A stretch of 64,000 bases of DNA from Citrobacter sp. (lineage in GTDB: Bacteria > Pseudomonadota > Gammaproteobacteria > Enterobacterales > Enterobacteriaceae). The notes beneath the pieces are model-generated. The model made no database searches. It saw only the letters and a list, made by a program, of their open reading frames with translations, and was not told the DNA's origin. Made by a program: the position numbers and the translations under genes. Where the stretch lies: positions 1 through 64,000 of the forward strand of contig DXKH01000021.1 in NCBI GenBank assembly GCA_019415335.1, in the 5' to 3' direction. Shown here piece after piece: positions 9,762 through 19,183 of the stretch (its first letter is position 1; each line of letters starts with the position of its first letter).

Positions 9762-9959
9762 TATACCCTAAATAATTCGAGTTGCAGGAAGGCGGCAAGG
9801 GAGTGACAAATTCGTCGGGAACGAATTTGACCAGCCGCAGGCTGGCCTTCGGTGAGAGAGAGGATGTCTCTCATTAATTCCCCAGGAGTTTACATAAGTA
9901 AGTGACTGGGGTGAACGAGTGCAGCCAACGCACATGCAGCTTGATGTATGACGGGTATA
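9762..9959. repeat. ERIC element with internal insertion
   Basis: The ends are inverted (TATACCC ... GGGTATA) and the right half contains CCCAGGAG-TTTACATAAGTAAGTGACTGGG, the diagnostic ERIC core (ERIC primer 2 target with one change). A standard ERIC is about 127 bases. This copy is about 198, with roughly 70 extra bases in the left half containing the hairpin CCAGCCGCAGGCTGG. It sits in the leader of ettA, its right end 32 bases before the start codon. The preceding stretch 9585-9761 should hold the slt and ettA promoters; I see no gene there. Confidence 0.88.
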
Positions 9960-9991
9960 TTCATCACGATAAATACAGAGGCGAGTCCAAC

Positions 9992-11659
9992 GTGGCCCAA
10001 TTCGTTTATACCATGCATCGTGTCGGCAAAGTCGTACCGCCGAAACGTCATATTCTTAAAAACATCTCGCTGAGCTTCTTCCCTGGCGCAAAAATCGGCG
10101 TACTGGGCCTTAACGGTGCCGGTAAGTCTACCCTGCTGCGCATCATGGCGGGCATCGATAAAGATATTGAAGGCGAAGCCCGCCCGCAGCCTGGCATCAA
10201 AATTGGCTACCTGCCGCAGGAACCTCAGCTTAACCCTGAACACACCGTACGCGAGTCTGTTGAAGAAGCGGTGGCGGAAGTCGTCAACGCACTGAAAGGT
10301 CTGGATGAGGTGTACGCGAAGTACGCTGAACCGGATGCCGACTTCGATAAACTGGCCGCGCAACAGGGCAAGTTTGAAGAGATCATTCAGGCGCACGACG
10401 GTCATAACCTGAACGTGCAACTGGAGCGCGCGGCCGATGCCCTGCGTCTGCCAGACTGGGACGCCAAAATCGCGACCCTCTCCGGGGGTGAACGTCGCCG
10501 TGTCGCACTGTGCCGTCTGCTGTTAGAAAAACCTGACATGCTGCTGCTCGACGAACCGACCAACCACCTAGATGCCGAATCCGTGGCCTGGCTGGAACGC
10601 TTCCTGCACGACTTCGAAGGCACCGTGGTGGCGATTACCCACGACCGTTACTTCCTCGACAACGTCGCGGGCTGGATCCTGGAACTTGACCGCGGCGAAG
10701 GTATTCCGTGGGAAGGTAACTACTCCTCCTGGCTTGAGCAGAAAGATCAGCGTCTGGCGCAGGAAGCGTCTCAGGAAGCGGCGCGTCGTAAATCTATCGA
10801 GAAAGAGCTGGAGTGGGTTCGTCAGGGCGCGAAAGGCCGTCAGTCTAAGGGCAAAGCCCGTCTGGCACGCTTTGAAGAGCTGAACAGCACTGAATACCAG
10901 AAACGTAACGAAACCAACGAACTGTTTATTCCACCTGGACCGCGTCTGGGCGATAAAGTCGTTGAAGTCAGCCACCTGCGTAAATCCTACGGCGACCGCG
11001 TGCTGATTGACTCCCTGAGCTTCTCCGTACCGAAAGGCGCAATCGTCGGGATCATCGGTCCGAACGGCGCGGGTAAATCCACCCTGTTCCGTATGATGTC
11101 TGGTCAGGAACAGCCTGACAGCGGCACCATCACGCTGGGTGAAACCGTTAAGCTGGCCTCCGTCGATCAGTTCCGTGACGCCATGGATAACAGCAAAACC
11201 GTGTGGGAAGAAGTGTCCGGTGGGCTGGATATCATGAAGATCGGCAACACCGAAATGCCAAGCCGCGCCTACGTTGGCCGCTTTAACTTCAAGGGTGTTG
11301 ATCAGGGCAAACGCGTCGGCGAACTGTCTGGCGGTGAACGCGGTCGTCTGCATCTGGCGAAACTGTTACAGGTTGGCGGCAACATGCTGCTGCTCGATGA
11401 ACCGACCAACGACCTGGATATCGAAACCCTGCGCGCGCTGGAAAACGCCCTGCTGGAGTTCCCGGGTTGTGCAATGGTTATCTCGCACGACCGTTGGTTC
11501 CTTGACCGTATCGCCACCCACATTCTGGACTACCAGGATGAAGGGAAAGTGGAGTTCTTCGAAGGTAACTTCACCGAATACGAAGAGTACAAGAAACGCA
11601 CGCTGGGCGCTGACGCGCTGGAGCCGAAGCGTATCAAGTACAAACGTATCGCGAAGTAA
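9992..11659 (+). CDS. ettA: Energy-dependent translational throttle ABC-F protein EttA
   Basis: ABC-F ATPase that binds the ribosomal E site and gates entry into elongation according to the ATP/ADP ratio. 555 residues after a GTG start (V-AQFVYTMHRVG), chosen from E. coli homology and an AGAGG ribosome site; the frame is open further up only through the ERIC repeat. Walker A motifs lie at about 39-47 (GLNGAGKST) and again near 355. Signatures are LSGGERRR and LSGGERGR, and both Walker B boxes read LLLDEPTN. The arm subdomain and the charged inter-domain linker are present. In E. coli its downstream neighbour is nadR; here it is yggE. Confidence 0.96.
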   Translation: MAQFVYTMHRVGKVVPPKRHILKNISLSFFPGAKIGVLGLNGAGKSTLLRIMAGIDKDIEGEARPQPGIKIGYLPQEPQLNPEHTVRESVEEAVAEVVNALKGLDEVYAKYAEPDADFDKLAAQQGKFEEIIQAHDGHNLNVQLERAADALRLPDWDAKIATLSGGERRRVALCRLLLEKPDMLLLDEPTNHLDAESVAWLERFLHDFEGTVVAITHDRYFLDNVAGWILELDRGEGIPWEGNYSSWLEQKDQRLAQEASQEAARRKSIEKELEWVRQGAKGRQSKGKARLARFEELNSTEYQKRNETNELFIPPGPRLGDKVVEVSHLRKSYGDRVLIDSLSFSVPKGAIVGIIGPNGAGKSTLFRMMSGQEQPDSGTITLGETVKLASVDQFRDAMDNSKTVWEEVSGGLDIMKIGNTEMPSRAYVGRFNFKGVDQGKRVGELSGGERGRLHLAKLLQVGGNMLLLDEPTNDLDIETLRALENALLEFPGCAMVISHDRWFLDRIATHILDYQDEGKVEFFEGNFTEYEEYKKRTLGADALEPKRIKYKRIAK

Positions 11660-11669
11660 TCAGTAAGAT

Positions 11670-11774
11670 TGCCGGATGGTGGCTAATCCCTCATCCGGCC
11701 TGCTTTTGTCGACCCGATCAACTTGCGCCATCGGGCAGTTTTCCGGATGGCGGCGTAAACGCCTTATCCAGCCA
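11670..11774. repeat. REP cluster at the ettA-yggE junction
   Basis: Two REP palindromes (GCCGGATGG...CATCCGGCC and TTCCGGATGGCGGCGTAAACGCC...) flank a third partial inverted stretch. The convergent genes on either side belong to widely separated loci in E. coli, so this cluster marks a rearrangement point. Confidence 0.85.
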
Positions 11775-11785
11775 GAAGGATGGGT

Positions 11786-12529
11786 TTACTGTGCTTTTGG
11801 TGCGGCTGCGGCTTGCTGACCCGCTGCAGGTTCCAGTTGGAACACCACATCAACCTGATCATCAAACTGAATTGCCGCCTGCTCGTACGTTTCCTGGGCA
11901 GAAACCGGTGCCGCATCCGCTTTCATCATCCGCACCATTGGGCTTGGCTGATAATTCGAGACATGGTAGCGCACGCTGTAAACCGGACCCAGTTTACTGT
12001 TAAAACCGGCCGCCAGCTCCTGCGCCTGATGAATCGCATCATCAATCGCCGCTTTACGCGCTTTGTCTTTATAAGCGTCCGGTTGCGCCACGCCCAACGA
12101 CACAGAACGAATTTCGTTCAGCCCCGCCTTTAACGCGCCGTCCAGCAGCGGGTTGAGTTTATCTAACTGACGCAGCGTCACTTCGACAGTACGCACCGCA
12201 CGGTACCCTTTCAGAATGCTTTTCCCATTCTGGTAGTCGTAATCCGGCTGAGTGCGCAGGTTCGCCGAGCTGATGTCTTTTTTCGCGACCTGATTTTGCT
12301 CAAGGAAAGAAAGGTATTGCGCAACGCGCTCATCAGCCTGTTTCTTCGCCGTCGCCGCGTCTTTCGCCGCAACATTAACCTCAATTGCCAGCGTAGCAAT
12401 ATCAGGCGCAGCGTCCACGCTTGCCGTCCCGGAAGTCACGATGTGCGGTCCATCAGGCAATTCGCCTGCCTGCACCGACATTGCACTGATTCCCACTAAT
12501 GCCGCCAGGGCCATCACTTTGAACTTCAC
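11786..12529 (-). CDS. yggE: Periplasmic SIMPL-domain protein YggE
   Basis: 247 residues with a signal peptide (MKFKVMALAALVGISAMSVQA) and one SIMPL/DUF541 domain covering most of the mature chain. E. coli YggE lowers oxidative damage, but no catalytic activity is established. Length and sequence match E. coli (246 residues). The last residues are Ala/Gln rich. It is the first gene of the second syntenic block and lies upstream-facing argO as in E. coli. Confidence 0.94.
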   Translation of the reverse strand: MKFKVMALAALVGISAMSVQAGELPDGPHIVTSGTASVDAAPDIATLAIEVNVAAKDAATAKKQADERVAQYLSFLEQNQVAKKDISSANLRTQPDYDYQNGKSILKGYRAVRTVEVTLRQLDKLNPLLDGALKAGLNEIRSVSLGVAQPDAYKDKARKAAIDDAIHQAQELAAGFNSKLGPVYSVRYHVSNYQPSPMVRMMKADAAPVSAQETYEQAAIQFDDQVDVVFQLEPAAGQQAAAAPKAQ

Positions 12530-12644
12530 TGTCGCTCCTCCATGTTACGTGAGTTGCCCCAAATTTCAGGGCGCATGCAGGCAAGCTTAGCGCGAAATAG
12601 TGTGTTGTCCATCAGACAACGCTTAGAGCGCAATGAACGGGCTC

Positions 12645-13280
12645 TTAATTGAACAAGGCGTGAACATGCGCAACGCCTTCTTTTGCCAGTTGAAAAGCGA
12701 TAAACCACATCACCAGACCGACCAGCGTATTGATGATCCGTTGCGCTTTAGCCGTGCGCAGTCGCGGCGCAAGCCACGCCGCCAGCAACGCCAGACCGAA
12801 GAACCACAGGAAGGAGGCGCTGACGGTGCCGAGCGCGAACCAGCGCTTGGGTTCAACATCCAGTTGTCCGCCCAGACTGCCCAGCACCACGAATGTATCC
12901 AGGTAGACGTGCGGATTCAGCCATGTCACCGCCAGCATGGTGGCGATAATCTTCCAGCGCCCCTGCTTCATCACTTCCGCGCTGGCCAGTTCCAGATTGC
13001 TGCTCATCGCCGTCTTTAAGGCGCCAAAACCGTACCACAGCAAAAAAGCGACACCACCCCAGGTCATCAGCGCCAACAACCACGGCGACTGCATCAATAA
13101 CGCGCTGCCGCCAAAAATCCCGGCGCAAATCAGCAGCAGATCGCTGACGGCGCACAGTAGTGCAATCATGATGTGATACTGGCGACGAATCCCCTGATTC
13201 ATGACAAAAGCATTCTGTGGGCCGAGCGGAAGTATCATGGCCGCGCCAAGCGCAAGCCCTTGAAAATAATACGATATCAC
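12645..13280 (-). CDS. argO: Arginine exporter ArgO
   Basis: LysE-family inner membrane exporter of arginine and canavanine, controlled by ArgP in E. coli. 211 residues with about six hydrophobic helices and the family motif [16 protein letters not shown] near the N-terminus. I take GTG as the start: AGGA lies eight bases before it, while the ATG three codons earlier is directly next to that AGGA. The GTG start gives exactly the E. coli length. Confidence 0.94.
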   Translation of the reverse strand: MISYYFQGLALGAAMILPLGPQNAFVMNQGIRRQYHIMIALLCAVSDLLLICAGIFGGSALLMQSPWLLALMTWGGVAFLLWYGFGALKTAMSSNLELASAEVMKQGRWKIIATMLAVTWLNPHVYLDTFVVLGSLGGQLDVEPKRWFALGTVSASFLWFFGLALLAAWLAPRLRTAKAQRIINTLVGLVMWFIAFQLAKEGVAHVHALFN

Positions 13281-13392
13281 GGTAATCATCCTGAGCGTTG
13301 TCTCTATAGCGCAGACTATAGCGCGGGATGATCATTAGCGGAAATGGATAATATTAATCGTGGATTAGGGAAATTAATGTCGAGGAGATTTT

Positions 13393-13418
13393 GCCGGATG
13401 CCGCGATGCGCATCCGGC
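13393..13418. repeat. Single REP palindrome after mscS
   Basis: GCCGGATG...CATCCGGC with inverted arms, directly after the mscS stop. It may act as transcript end or mRNA stabiliser. Confidence 0.75.
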
Positions 13419-13425
13419 ACACACA

Positions 13426-14310
<885 letters not shown>

Positions 14311-14408
14311 TCAGAGCAAATGAGATCAATCTCACGAAAACACCCCGTTAAAGGTAAACAATAATGGGTGAATATGCCATTTTCGTTATGTTCCAGGTCT
14401 GGATTACA

Positions 14409-15347
14409 CTACTTTTTCTGCTCGGCGGGACGATCCACCATCCGCAAAAATCCCCCCACCAGTGCATTCTTTTGCTTAAAAATTTCGGCTATTTCGCTGA
14501 CCACTTTTCCACTTCCGGCATTCTTCCAGGCGATAGAGAGCGGGGACGGCTGGCGAGGATTCACCACCGAACGGGCTACCAGTGCCCTCGATTCTACGTA
14601 AGGACGGCACAGACGTTCCGGTAAAAAACCGACGCCCAGGCCGCTTAAGTGGCAGGCCAGCTTGGTGCTGAGATCCGGAACCTTAATTTCCTTTTGCCCA
14701 CTCAGCAGCCAGGCCACGCGACGGGTGAGCGTACGCGACGTATCTTCAATGTTGATGGCGGGGTAGCGACGCAGCATATCGTCCGATAACACCGTTGCCG
14801 GATGGCTGGCCAGCGGGTGATTCTGCGCCACCACAAACTGCCAGCTAATGTCCCCCAGCGGCAGCAGCGAAATGTTGTTTGACAGCGATTCGGAACCGGT
14901 CACGCCAATCGCCAGTTGATAGTCGTCATACAGCAGCGAATCCCACACGCCCATATAGACCTGGCGGGAAATCTGGAAACGGGTGAAGGGAAATTGTTGA
15001 TGCAGCCACGTCAGTAAATCGGCGGTCGTCTGCGGTTGATAGAGCAAATTGTTGATGACGATATTGACCTGACGCTCAACGCCCGCATTAATCTGCTGCA
15101 ACTCATCAGGCATGGCGTCCAGCCAGTTGAGCCACTGGCGGCAGTGCTCGAGCAGATGATGACCGGCCAGCGTCAGACTGACGGAACGCGTGGTACGTAA
15201 AAACAGCTGCGTCCCCACCTGCTCCTCCAGCGTTTTGATGCGGTAGCTGATTGCCGCAGGTGTTTTATGCAGCGAACTGGCCGCACGGGAAAAACTCTCC
15301 GTCTCAGCCACCCGAATAAATGTGCGTATTGTTTCCTGATCGAGCAT
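14409..15347 (-). CDS. allS: LysR-family regulator, AllS-like
   Basis: 312-residue LysR regulator with an N-terminal winged helix-turn-helix (SFSRAASSLHKTPAAISYRI) and a C-terminal effector domain. It aligns along its whole length with E. coli AllS, activator of the allantoin/ureidoglycolate genes; shared blocks include ERQVNIVINNLLY, SRQVYMGVWDSLLY and INIEDTSRTLTRRVAW. The start was chosen at MLDQETIRTF with GGGGA upstream, and it overlaps the preceding gene by 44 bases. By position it should control the adjacent fdrA-type operon. A paralogue or relocated orthologue of allS is equally possible. Confidence 0.85.
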   Translation of the reverse strand: MLDQETIRTFIRVAETESFSRAASSLHKTPAAISYRIKTLEEQVGTQLFLRTTRSVSLTLAGHHLLEHCRQWLNWLDAMPDELQQINAGVERQVNIVINNLLYQPQTTADLLTWLHQQFPFTRFQISRQVYMGVWDSLLYDDYQLAIGVTGSESLSNNISLLPLGDISWQFVVAQNHPLASHPATVLSDDMLRRYPAINIEDTSRTLTRRVAWLLSGQKEIKVPDLSTKLACHLSGLGVGFLPERLCRPYVESRALVARSVVNPRQPSPLSIAWKNAGSGKVVSEIAEIFKQKNALVGGFLRMVDRPAEQKK

Positions 15348-16131
15348 GCATTCCCCTTGAGTCAGCCATCTGTAACCAGTGTTGCGCCAGCGCCATCCCC
15401 AACACGGTATCAGCGCCGGAGGTGTGCCCCACCGTGAGCAACCGACGAAGCGCATGGCCGGTGTTACGCCCGGTTTGCAAGCAGCGTATCACGCCCAACA
15501 CCGGCGTCGAAAATTCGCCCAATCTGGCGCTATTAAGATAGCTACAGCTTACCGACGTTGTCAGCAGTGCGAGTTGATCCGCCGGGGGTAAAAAAAGGTG
15601 AACCGGTCTCCCGGCAGCGATAAAGACCGCCAGCATGCCCGTCAGCATATCATCACCGCTGGGCGTCAATCCGGGACCTCGCCCGATAAGCCAGCGCCAG
15701 TCAGGCGCCGTATCATTTTTCCAGCATTCTAATTCGGCAACGATCGCCGAATAGCACGACAGGGTATTGAGTGGCTGGTTGAGTGTGACCCCCAAACCCG
15801 TTTGCTGGACACAAGAAGACAGGTCGAGAGGCGCGATGGCAACAGGATCCAGTTGCAATCTGAGCTGACGCTGAGGGCGAAGGGTTACCCCCTGCCCGCT
15901 CAGTCGATCCCCGGTTTTGCACAGGCGCGAAACCGTCGTCAGACGGGAGAACGGTGTACGGCTCAACAGTACGCCGGTCGGCCCCATGCCCTTACCGTAG
16001 CGGTATAACGTCAGTAATTCGCCGTTTGCATGGCTGAAATTGATCGCCTGCGAGAAGCGACTGTGCAGCGTCCATTCACCATCTGGAAGTCGATAAAGTC
16101 CGGCGCAGGCAAGGGCATTGAGAATGAACAT
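15304..16131 (-). CDS. ylbF: DUF2877 protein, YlbF/AllH-like oxamate carbamoyltransferase subunit
   Basis: 275 residues, similar to E. coli YlbF (AllH, 271 residues). Recognisable motifs are NGELLTLYRYG, the near-identical GRGPGLTPSGDD and GHTSGADTVLG. In E. coli the FdrA-YlbE-YlbF trio has been assigned as the transcarbamylase that forms oxamate and carbamoyl phosphate. The start at MFILNALAC has GGAG six bases upstream; the longer frame would enter the REP repeat. It is separated from ylbE by a REP-containing gap of 100 bases and overlaps the regulator downstream. Confidence 0.82.
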   Translation of the reverse strand: MFILNALACAGLYRLPDGEWTLHSRFSQAINFSHANGELLTLYRYGKGMGPTGVLLSRTPFSRLTTVSRLCKTGDRLSGQGVTLRPQRQLRLQLDPVAIAPLDLSSCVQQTGLGVTLNQPLNTLSCYSAIVAELECWKNDTAPDWRWLIGRGPGLTPSGDDMLTGMLAVFIAAGRPVHLFLPPADQLALLTTSVSCSYLNSARLGEFSTPVLGVIRCLQTGRNTGHALRRLLTVGHTSGADTVLGMALAQHWLQMADSRGMHARSGNNTHIYSGG

Positions 16132-16145
16132 AGGTTGCTCCGAAA

Positions 16146-16224
16146 TGCCGGATCGCGGATTCACCGTATCCGGCTCACGATTGACACAGATCTGCAAGCC
16201 CGGTAAGCGTTAACGCCACCGGGC
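16146..16224. repeat. REP units inside the oxamate-type operon
   Basis: Two palindromic units, TGCCGGAT...ATCCGGC and CCCGGTAAGCGTTAACGCCACCGGG, fill the gap between the ylbE-like and ylbF-like genes. REP hairpins inside operons often stabilise the upstream mRNA and lower downstream expression. Confidence 0.7.
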
Positions 16225-16231
16225 ACTATTG

Positions 16232-17494
16232 CTACGCCGTAATGTGATGCTCTTCCGCCAGCGCTTCCAGCGCTTTTTCAAAGCACAGCAGCGGAGCGCG
16301 TACAGTCCCCGCACCGACCTGGCCAATTCCGGCTTCGCGGTGAGCGATGCCGGTGTTGATCAGCGGCGTAATGCCCGTTTCCACGACACGACGGATATCC
16401 AGCCCCAGACACGCCCCTTTGAAATCCCAGGACGGGATCTGGAACAAAGGGTTGTTGGCGAGGTAGATTTCCGCCATCTCTTCAGACGTTTCCAGCGCAG
16501 CCCCCATACCGCCCGCACCGACGAAACGCGTCACGCCGGGTGCAGCAATCATGGCTGCACCACCAATGCCGAGCGTCTCGGTAATGGCGCTATCACCGAT
16601 ATCCGGGTTAGCGTCAGCCTGACTGTAACCGGTAAAAAACAAGCCCTGCGGCGTATTCACTGGCGCGGTAAACCAACGGTCGCCGGTGCCGCTGACGCGA
16701 ATCCCGAACTCACGCCCGTTGCGCGTCATTGCCGTCACCACCGAACCGGCTTTAATCACTGCCGCCGCATCCATCACCGCTTTGCTGTAGGCCATCGCCA
16801 GGTTAAGGAAGAACTGATCGGTCACGCTCAGGAATTGCAGCACCTCAATGATTTCGGCTTTCGGCCGATCCAGACCCGCAATCACGGGAGACAGCGTACG
16901 CAGCAGCAACGACGAGGCCGCGATATTACGCTGATGGAATTCGTCGCCCATCGTAATCGCCTGGGCCATCATCGCCGTCAGATCCACGCCGTTCTCCATG
17001 CGCGATAAGGCCTCCTGTAACACCGGTGCCAGCGTATCGCGCATCCAGCGTAGACGCGTCTGCACATCCTCACCGTAAGCGCCGAAGCGCATGACCTTGC
17101 CGATCCCTTCGTTCAGGTTGCAGCAGGACTGATTGCCATGCACCACGTCTCGTACGACCAGTACTGGCATGTTCGCAGAGGTGATGCCGCCCATCGGGCC
17201 GACAGCGCCAACATGGTGACAGGGGATAAATTCCACCTCGCCCCGGCTCAGGAGACCGACAGCCTCTTCTTCACTAGCCGCCCACCCCTCAAACAGCGAT
17301 GCGCCGATACAGGCACCGCGCATGGGCCCCGTCATCTCTTCCCAGGCAATCGGCGGACCGGCGTGCAGTAATTTACGCCCGGAGGACAATTCAACCACCG
17401 CCTCCTTCGCTGGACGGACAGCAACCCAGTGCGGGCGCGCCGCTTTAATGCGTTCAATAATGGCGTCGTTAGCCTGTGCAATTGATGAATACAT
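16232..17494 (-). CDS. ylbE: DUF1116 protein, YlbE/AllG-like oxamate carbamoyltransferase subunit
   Basis: 420 residues against 419 in E. coli YlbE (AllG), with very high similarity throughout: LLHAGPP, EMTGPMRGACIGA, PCHHVGAVGPMGGITSA, MGDEFHQRNIA, TAPVNTPQGLFFTGYSQ and SWDFKGACLGLDIRRVVETGI. No membrane segment or signal peptide, so cytoplasmic. It follows fdrA by 15 bases and so belongs to the same transcript. The carbamoyltransferase role is from published work on the E. coli homologues; the substrate here is inferred. Confidence 0.88.
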   Translation of the reverse strand: MYSSIAQANDAIIERIKAARPHWVAVRPAKEAVVELSSGRKLLHAGPPIAWEEMTGPMRGACIGASLFEGWAASEEEAVGLLSRGEVEFIPCHHVGAVGPMGGITSANMPVLVVRDVVHGNQSCCNLNEGIGKVMRFGAYGEDVQTRLRWMRDTLAPVLQEALSRMENGVDLTAMMAQAITMGDEFHQRNIAASSLLLRTLSPVIAGLDRPKAEIIEVLQFLSVTDQFFLNLAMAYSKAVMDAAAVIKAGSVVTAMTRNGREFGIRVSGTGDRWFTAPVNTPQGLFFTGYSQADANPDIGDSAITETLGIGGAAMIAAPGVTRFVGAGGMGAALETSEEMAEIYLANNPLFQIPSWDFKGACLGLDIRRVVETGITPLINTGIAHREAGIGQVGAGTVRAPLLCFEKALEALAEEHHITA

Positions 17495-17509
17495 ATCGGT
17501 ACCTCTGAA

Positions 17510-19171
17510 TTAATGTAACTGCTTGAGTAAACTGGCGAGACGCGTATTGCCACCAGCAATCGGCGCCCACTGATAATGCACAACCGGTGTGCCGCTGCTT
17601 TGCAAATCCAGCGCGAAACTGCGTAATCCGGCATTGATCACCTGTACGCCATCCAGCAAGGGGTTAGGTTCGACTGATGGGCGGGAATCCTGATGATGTG
17701 TCAGGCTGATGGCGAGCAGCACAGCCTCTTCCAGGGTTTCCACCACGGCGATGCCTGCGTCACGCAGGATGGCAGTTTGTCCACTGCGCCCCTGTGGGTC
17801 AGCATCGGTTCCGGTCAGGGTGGCGATGGTGACCAGTGGCGCGTTCCGCGTTGCGCGAACCTGCTCGACAGCCTCAACAACGGCGCCCGCCGGGTCGGCA
17901 CAGGCACCATAGCCCAGCACCACATCCAGCAGCAGCACACCCACGTCCGGCATCGCTGCCAGCTTTTCGATTTCAATGCTACGGGTTGTCGGGTCGATCA
18001 TCGGATGTGGTCTGCCCAGCGTGTAGCTGTCATCCCCCAGATCGACAATGCGATGGCCTTGCGCGTCGAGCATGACGCCAGCAGCGTGACTTTCACTCAC
18101 CGGGACACCCAGCCCGGCGGAAAGCAACATCGCCGCCTCAGCCGCCAGGGTTCCGCCGGCATACAGCCCATAAATACCTTTCCCAGCCACCTCAGGTTGA
18201 ATCAGGCGCTGCTGCGCCACGCGCATCAGCAACACGGCCAGTTGGGCGGCATCCGAGAGCGAATTCGCCAGCCAGACGTTCCCCTCACGACGCTGTTCCG
18301 GTTTATTACCGAGAAAAAGCGCAACCACCGGTTTACCCACCTTTTGCATCGCATTGATAATGCGGGTTCTGACCTGCGGCGACGGCGGCTTGGAGACAAA
18401 CGCGATCACCCGCGTGGTATCGTCGGCAGCCAGCATCTCCAGCGCGGTTAACGCACTGATGCCTCCCACTTCCGCACTCAGATCGCGCCCCCCCAAACCG
18501 ATGGCATGGCTGATCCCCTGCTGGTGCAGCGCAATCTGCGAGGTGACTTCCTGAATACCGGTTCCGGACGCCCCTATCACGCCAATCCCGCCGTCGGGCA
18601 ACACGTTCGCGAAAGCCAGTGGGCTACCGGCAATCATCGCTGTCCCGCAGTCCGGTCCCATCACGATCAGCCCTTTCTCGCGAGCCAACGTTTTCAACTC
18701 AACTTCCTGCTCCAGCGGGACGTTATCGGAAAACATCATCACGTTTTTACCGGCCAACAGCCCCTCTTTAGCTACAGAGGCCGCATACTCCCCGGCAACC
18801 GAAACCAGCAGCAGATTGGCCTGCGGCAATTTCTGACACGCGCTCTCCCAGCGACGCGCCTTCAGCAGTTGCTGTGAACTGCCCGAGGCGCTGGCAATCG
18901 CACTCAACTCTTTTTCCAGCTGTTCGCGAATTAATTCGAGGATTTCAGGTTGCTCATCATGCGTTCGTACCGCCACACAAATATCGTTTGGTGTGGCCTC
19001 GACAAAATCGTCATGCCAGAAGCCCGTGGAATCCAGCATCGCTTTATTCGCTGGCGTGCCCATCATGACGGAAACCTGGTCAACTTCGGGTCGCTCACTT
19101 AATTTCCGGGAAATAATCATCAGGCTGACGGAGTCCTGAAAGCTTCCCTTTTTAATAAAGGCATAAATCAT
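17510..19171 (-). CDS. fdrA: FdrA/AllF-like acyl-CoA synthetase-fold protein
   Basis: 553 residues, close to E. coli FdrA (555). It resembles the alpha/beta subunits of succinyl-CoA synthetase: a Rossmann-type segment GVIGASGTGIQEVTSQIA at about 200-220, GLGGRDLS, and a second domain with GLYAGGTLAAEA and LGRPHPMIDP. In E. coli it is one of three proteins needed for the oxamate transcarbamylase reaction. The start has an AGAGGT site. It lies between the transporter (12-base gap) and the ylbE-like gene. Confidence 0.88.
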   Translation of the reverse strand: MIYAFIKKGSFQDSVSLMIISRKLSERPEVDQVSVMMGTPANKAMLDSTGFWHDDFVEATPNDICVAVRTHDEQPEILELIREQLEKELSAIASASGSSQQLLKARRWESACQKLPQANLLLVSVAGEYAASVAKEGLLAGKNVMMFSDNVPLEQEVELKTLAREKGLIVMGPDCGTAMIAGSPLAFANVLPDGGIGVIGASGTGIQEVTSQIALHQQGISHAIGLGGRDLSAEVGGISALTALEMLAADDTTRVIAFVSKPPSPQVRTRIINAMQKVGKPVVALFLGNKPEQRREGNVWLANSLSDAAQLAVLLMRVAQQRLIQPEVAGKGIYGLYAGGTLAAEAAMLLSAGLGVPVSESHAAGVMLDAQGHRIVDLGDDSYTLGRPHPMIDPTTRSIEIEKLAAMPDVGVLLLDVVLGYGACADPAGAVVEAVEQVRATRNAPLVTIATLTGTDADPQGRSGQTAILRDAGIAVVETLEEAVLLAISLTHHQDSRPSVEPNPLLDGVQVINAGLRSFALDLQSSGTPVVHYQWAPIAGGNTRLASLLKQLH

Positions 19172-19183
19172 TACCGCTACCTC

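Noticed and set aside
10568..11353. Minus-strand frame inside ettA
   Set aside because: Antisense to the conserved second ATPase half; no ribosome site or family features.
16229..18451. Plus-strand frames opposite the ylbE-like and fdrA genes
   Set aside because: Composition is that of antisense shadows, and the minus-strand proteins match known families over their full length.
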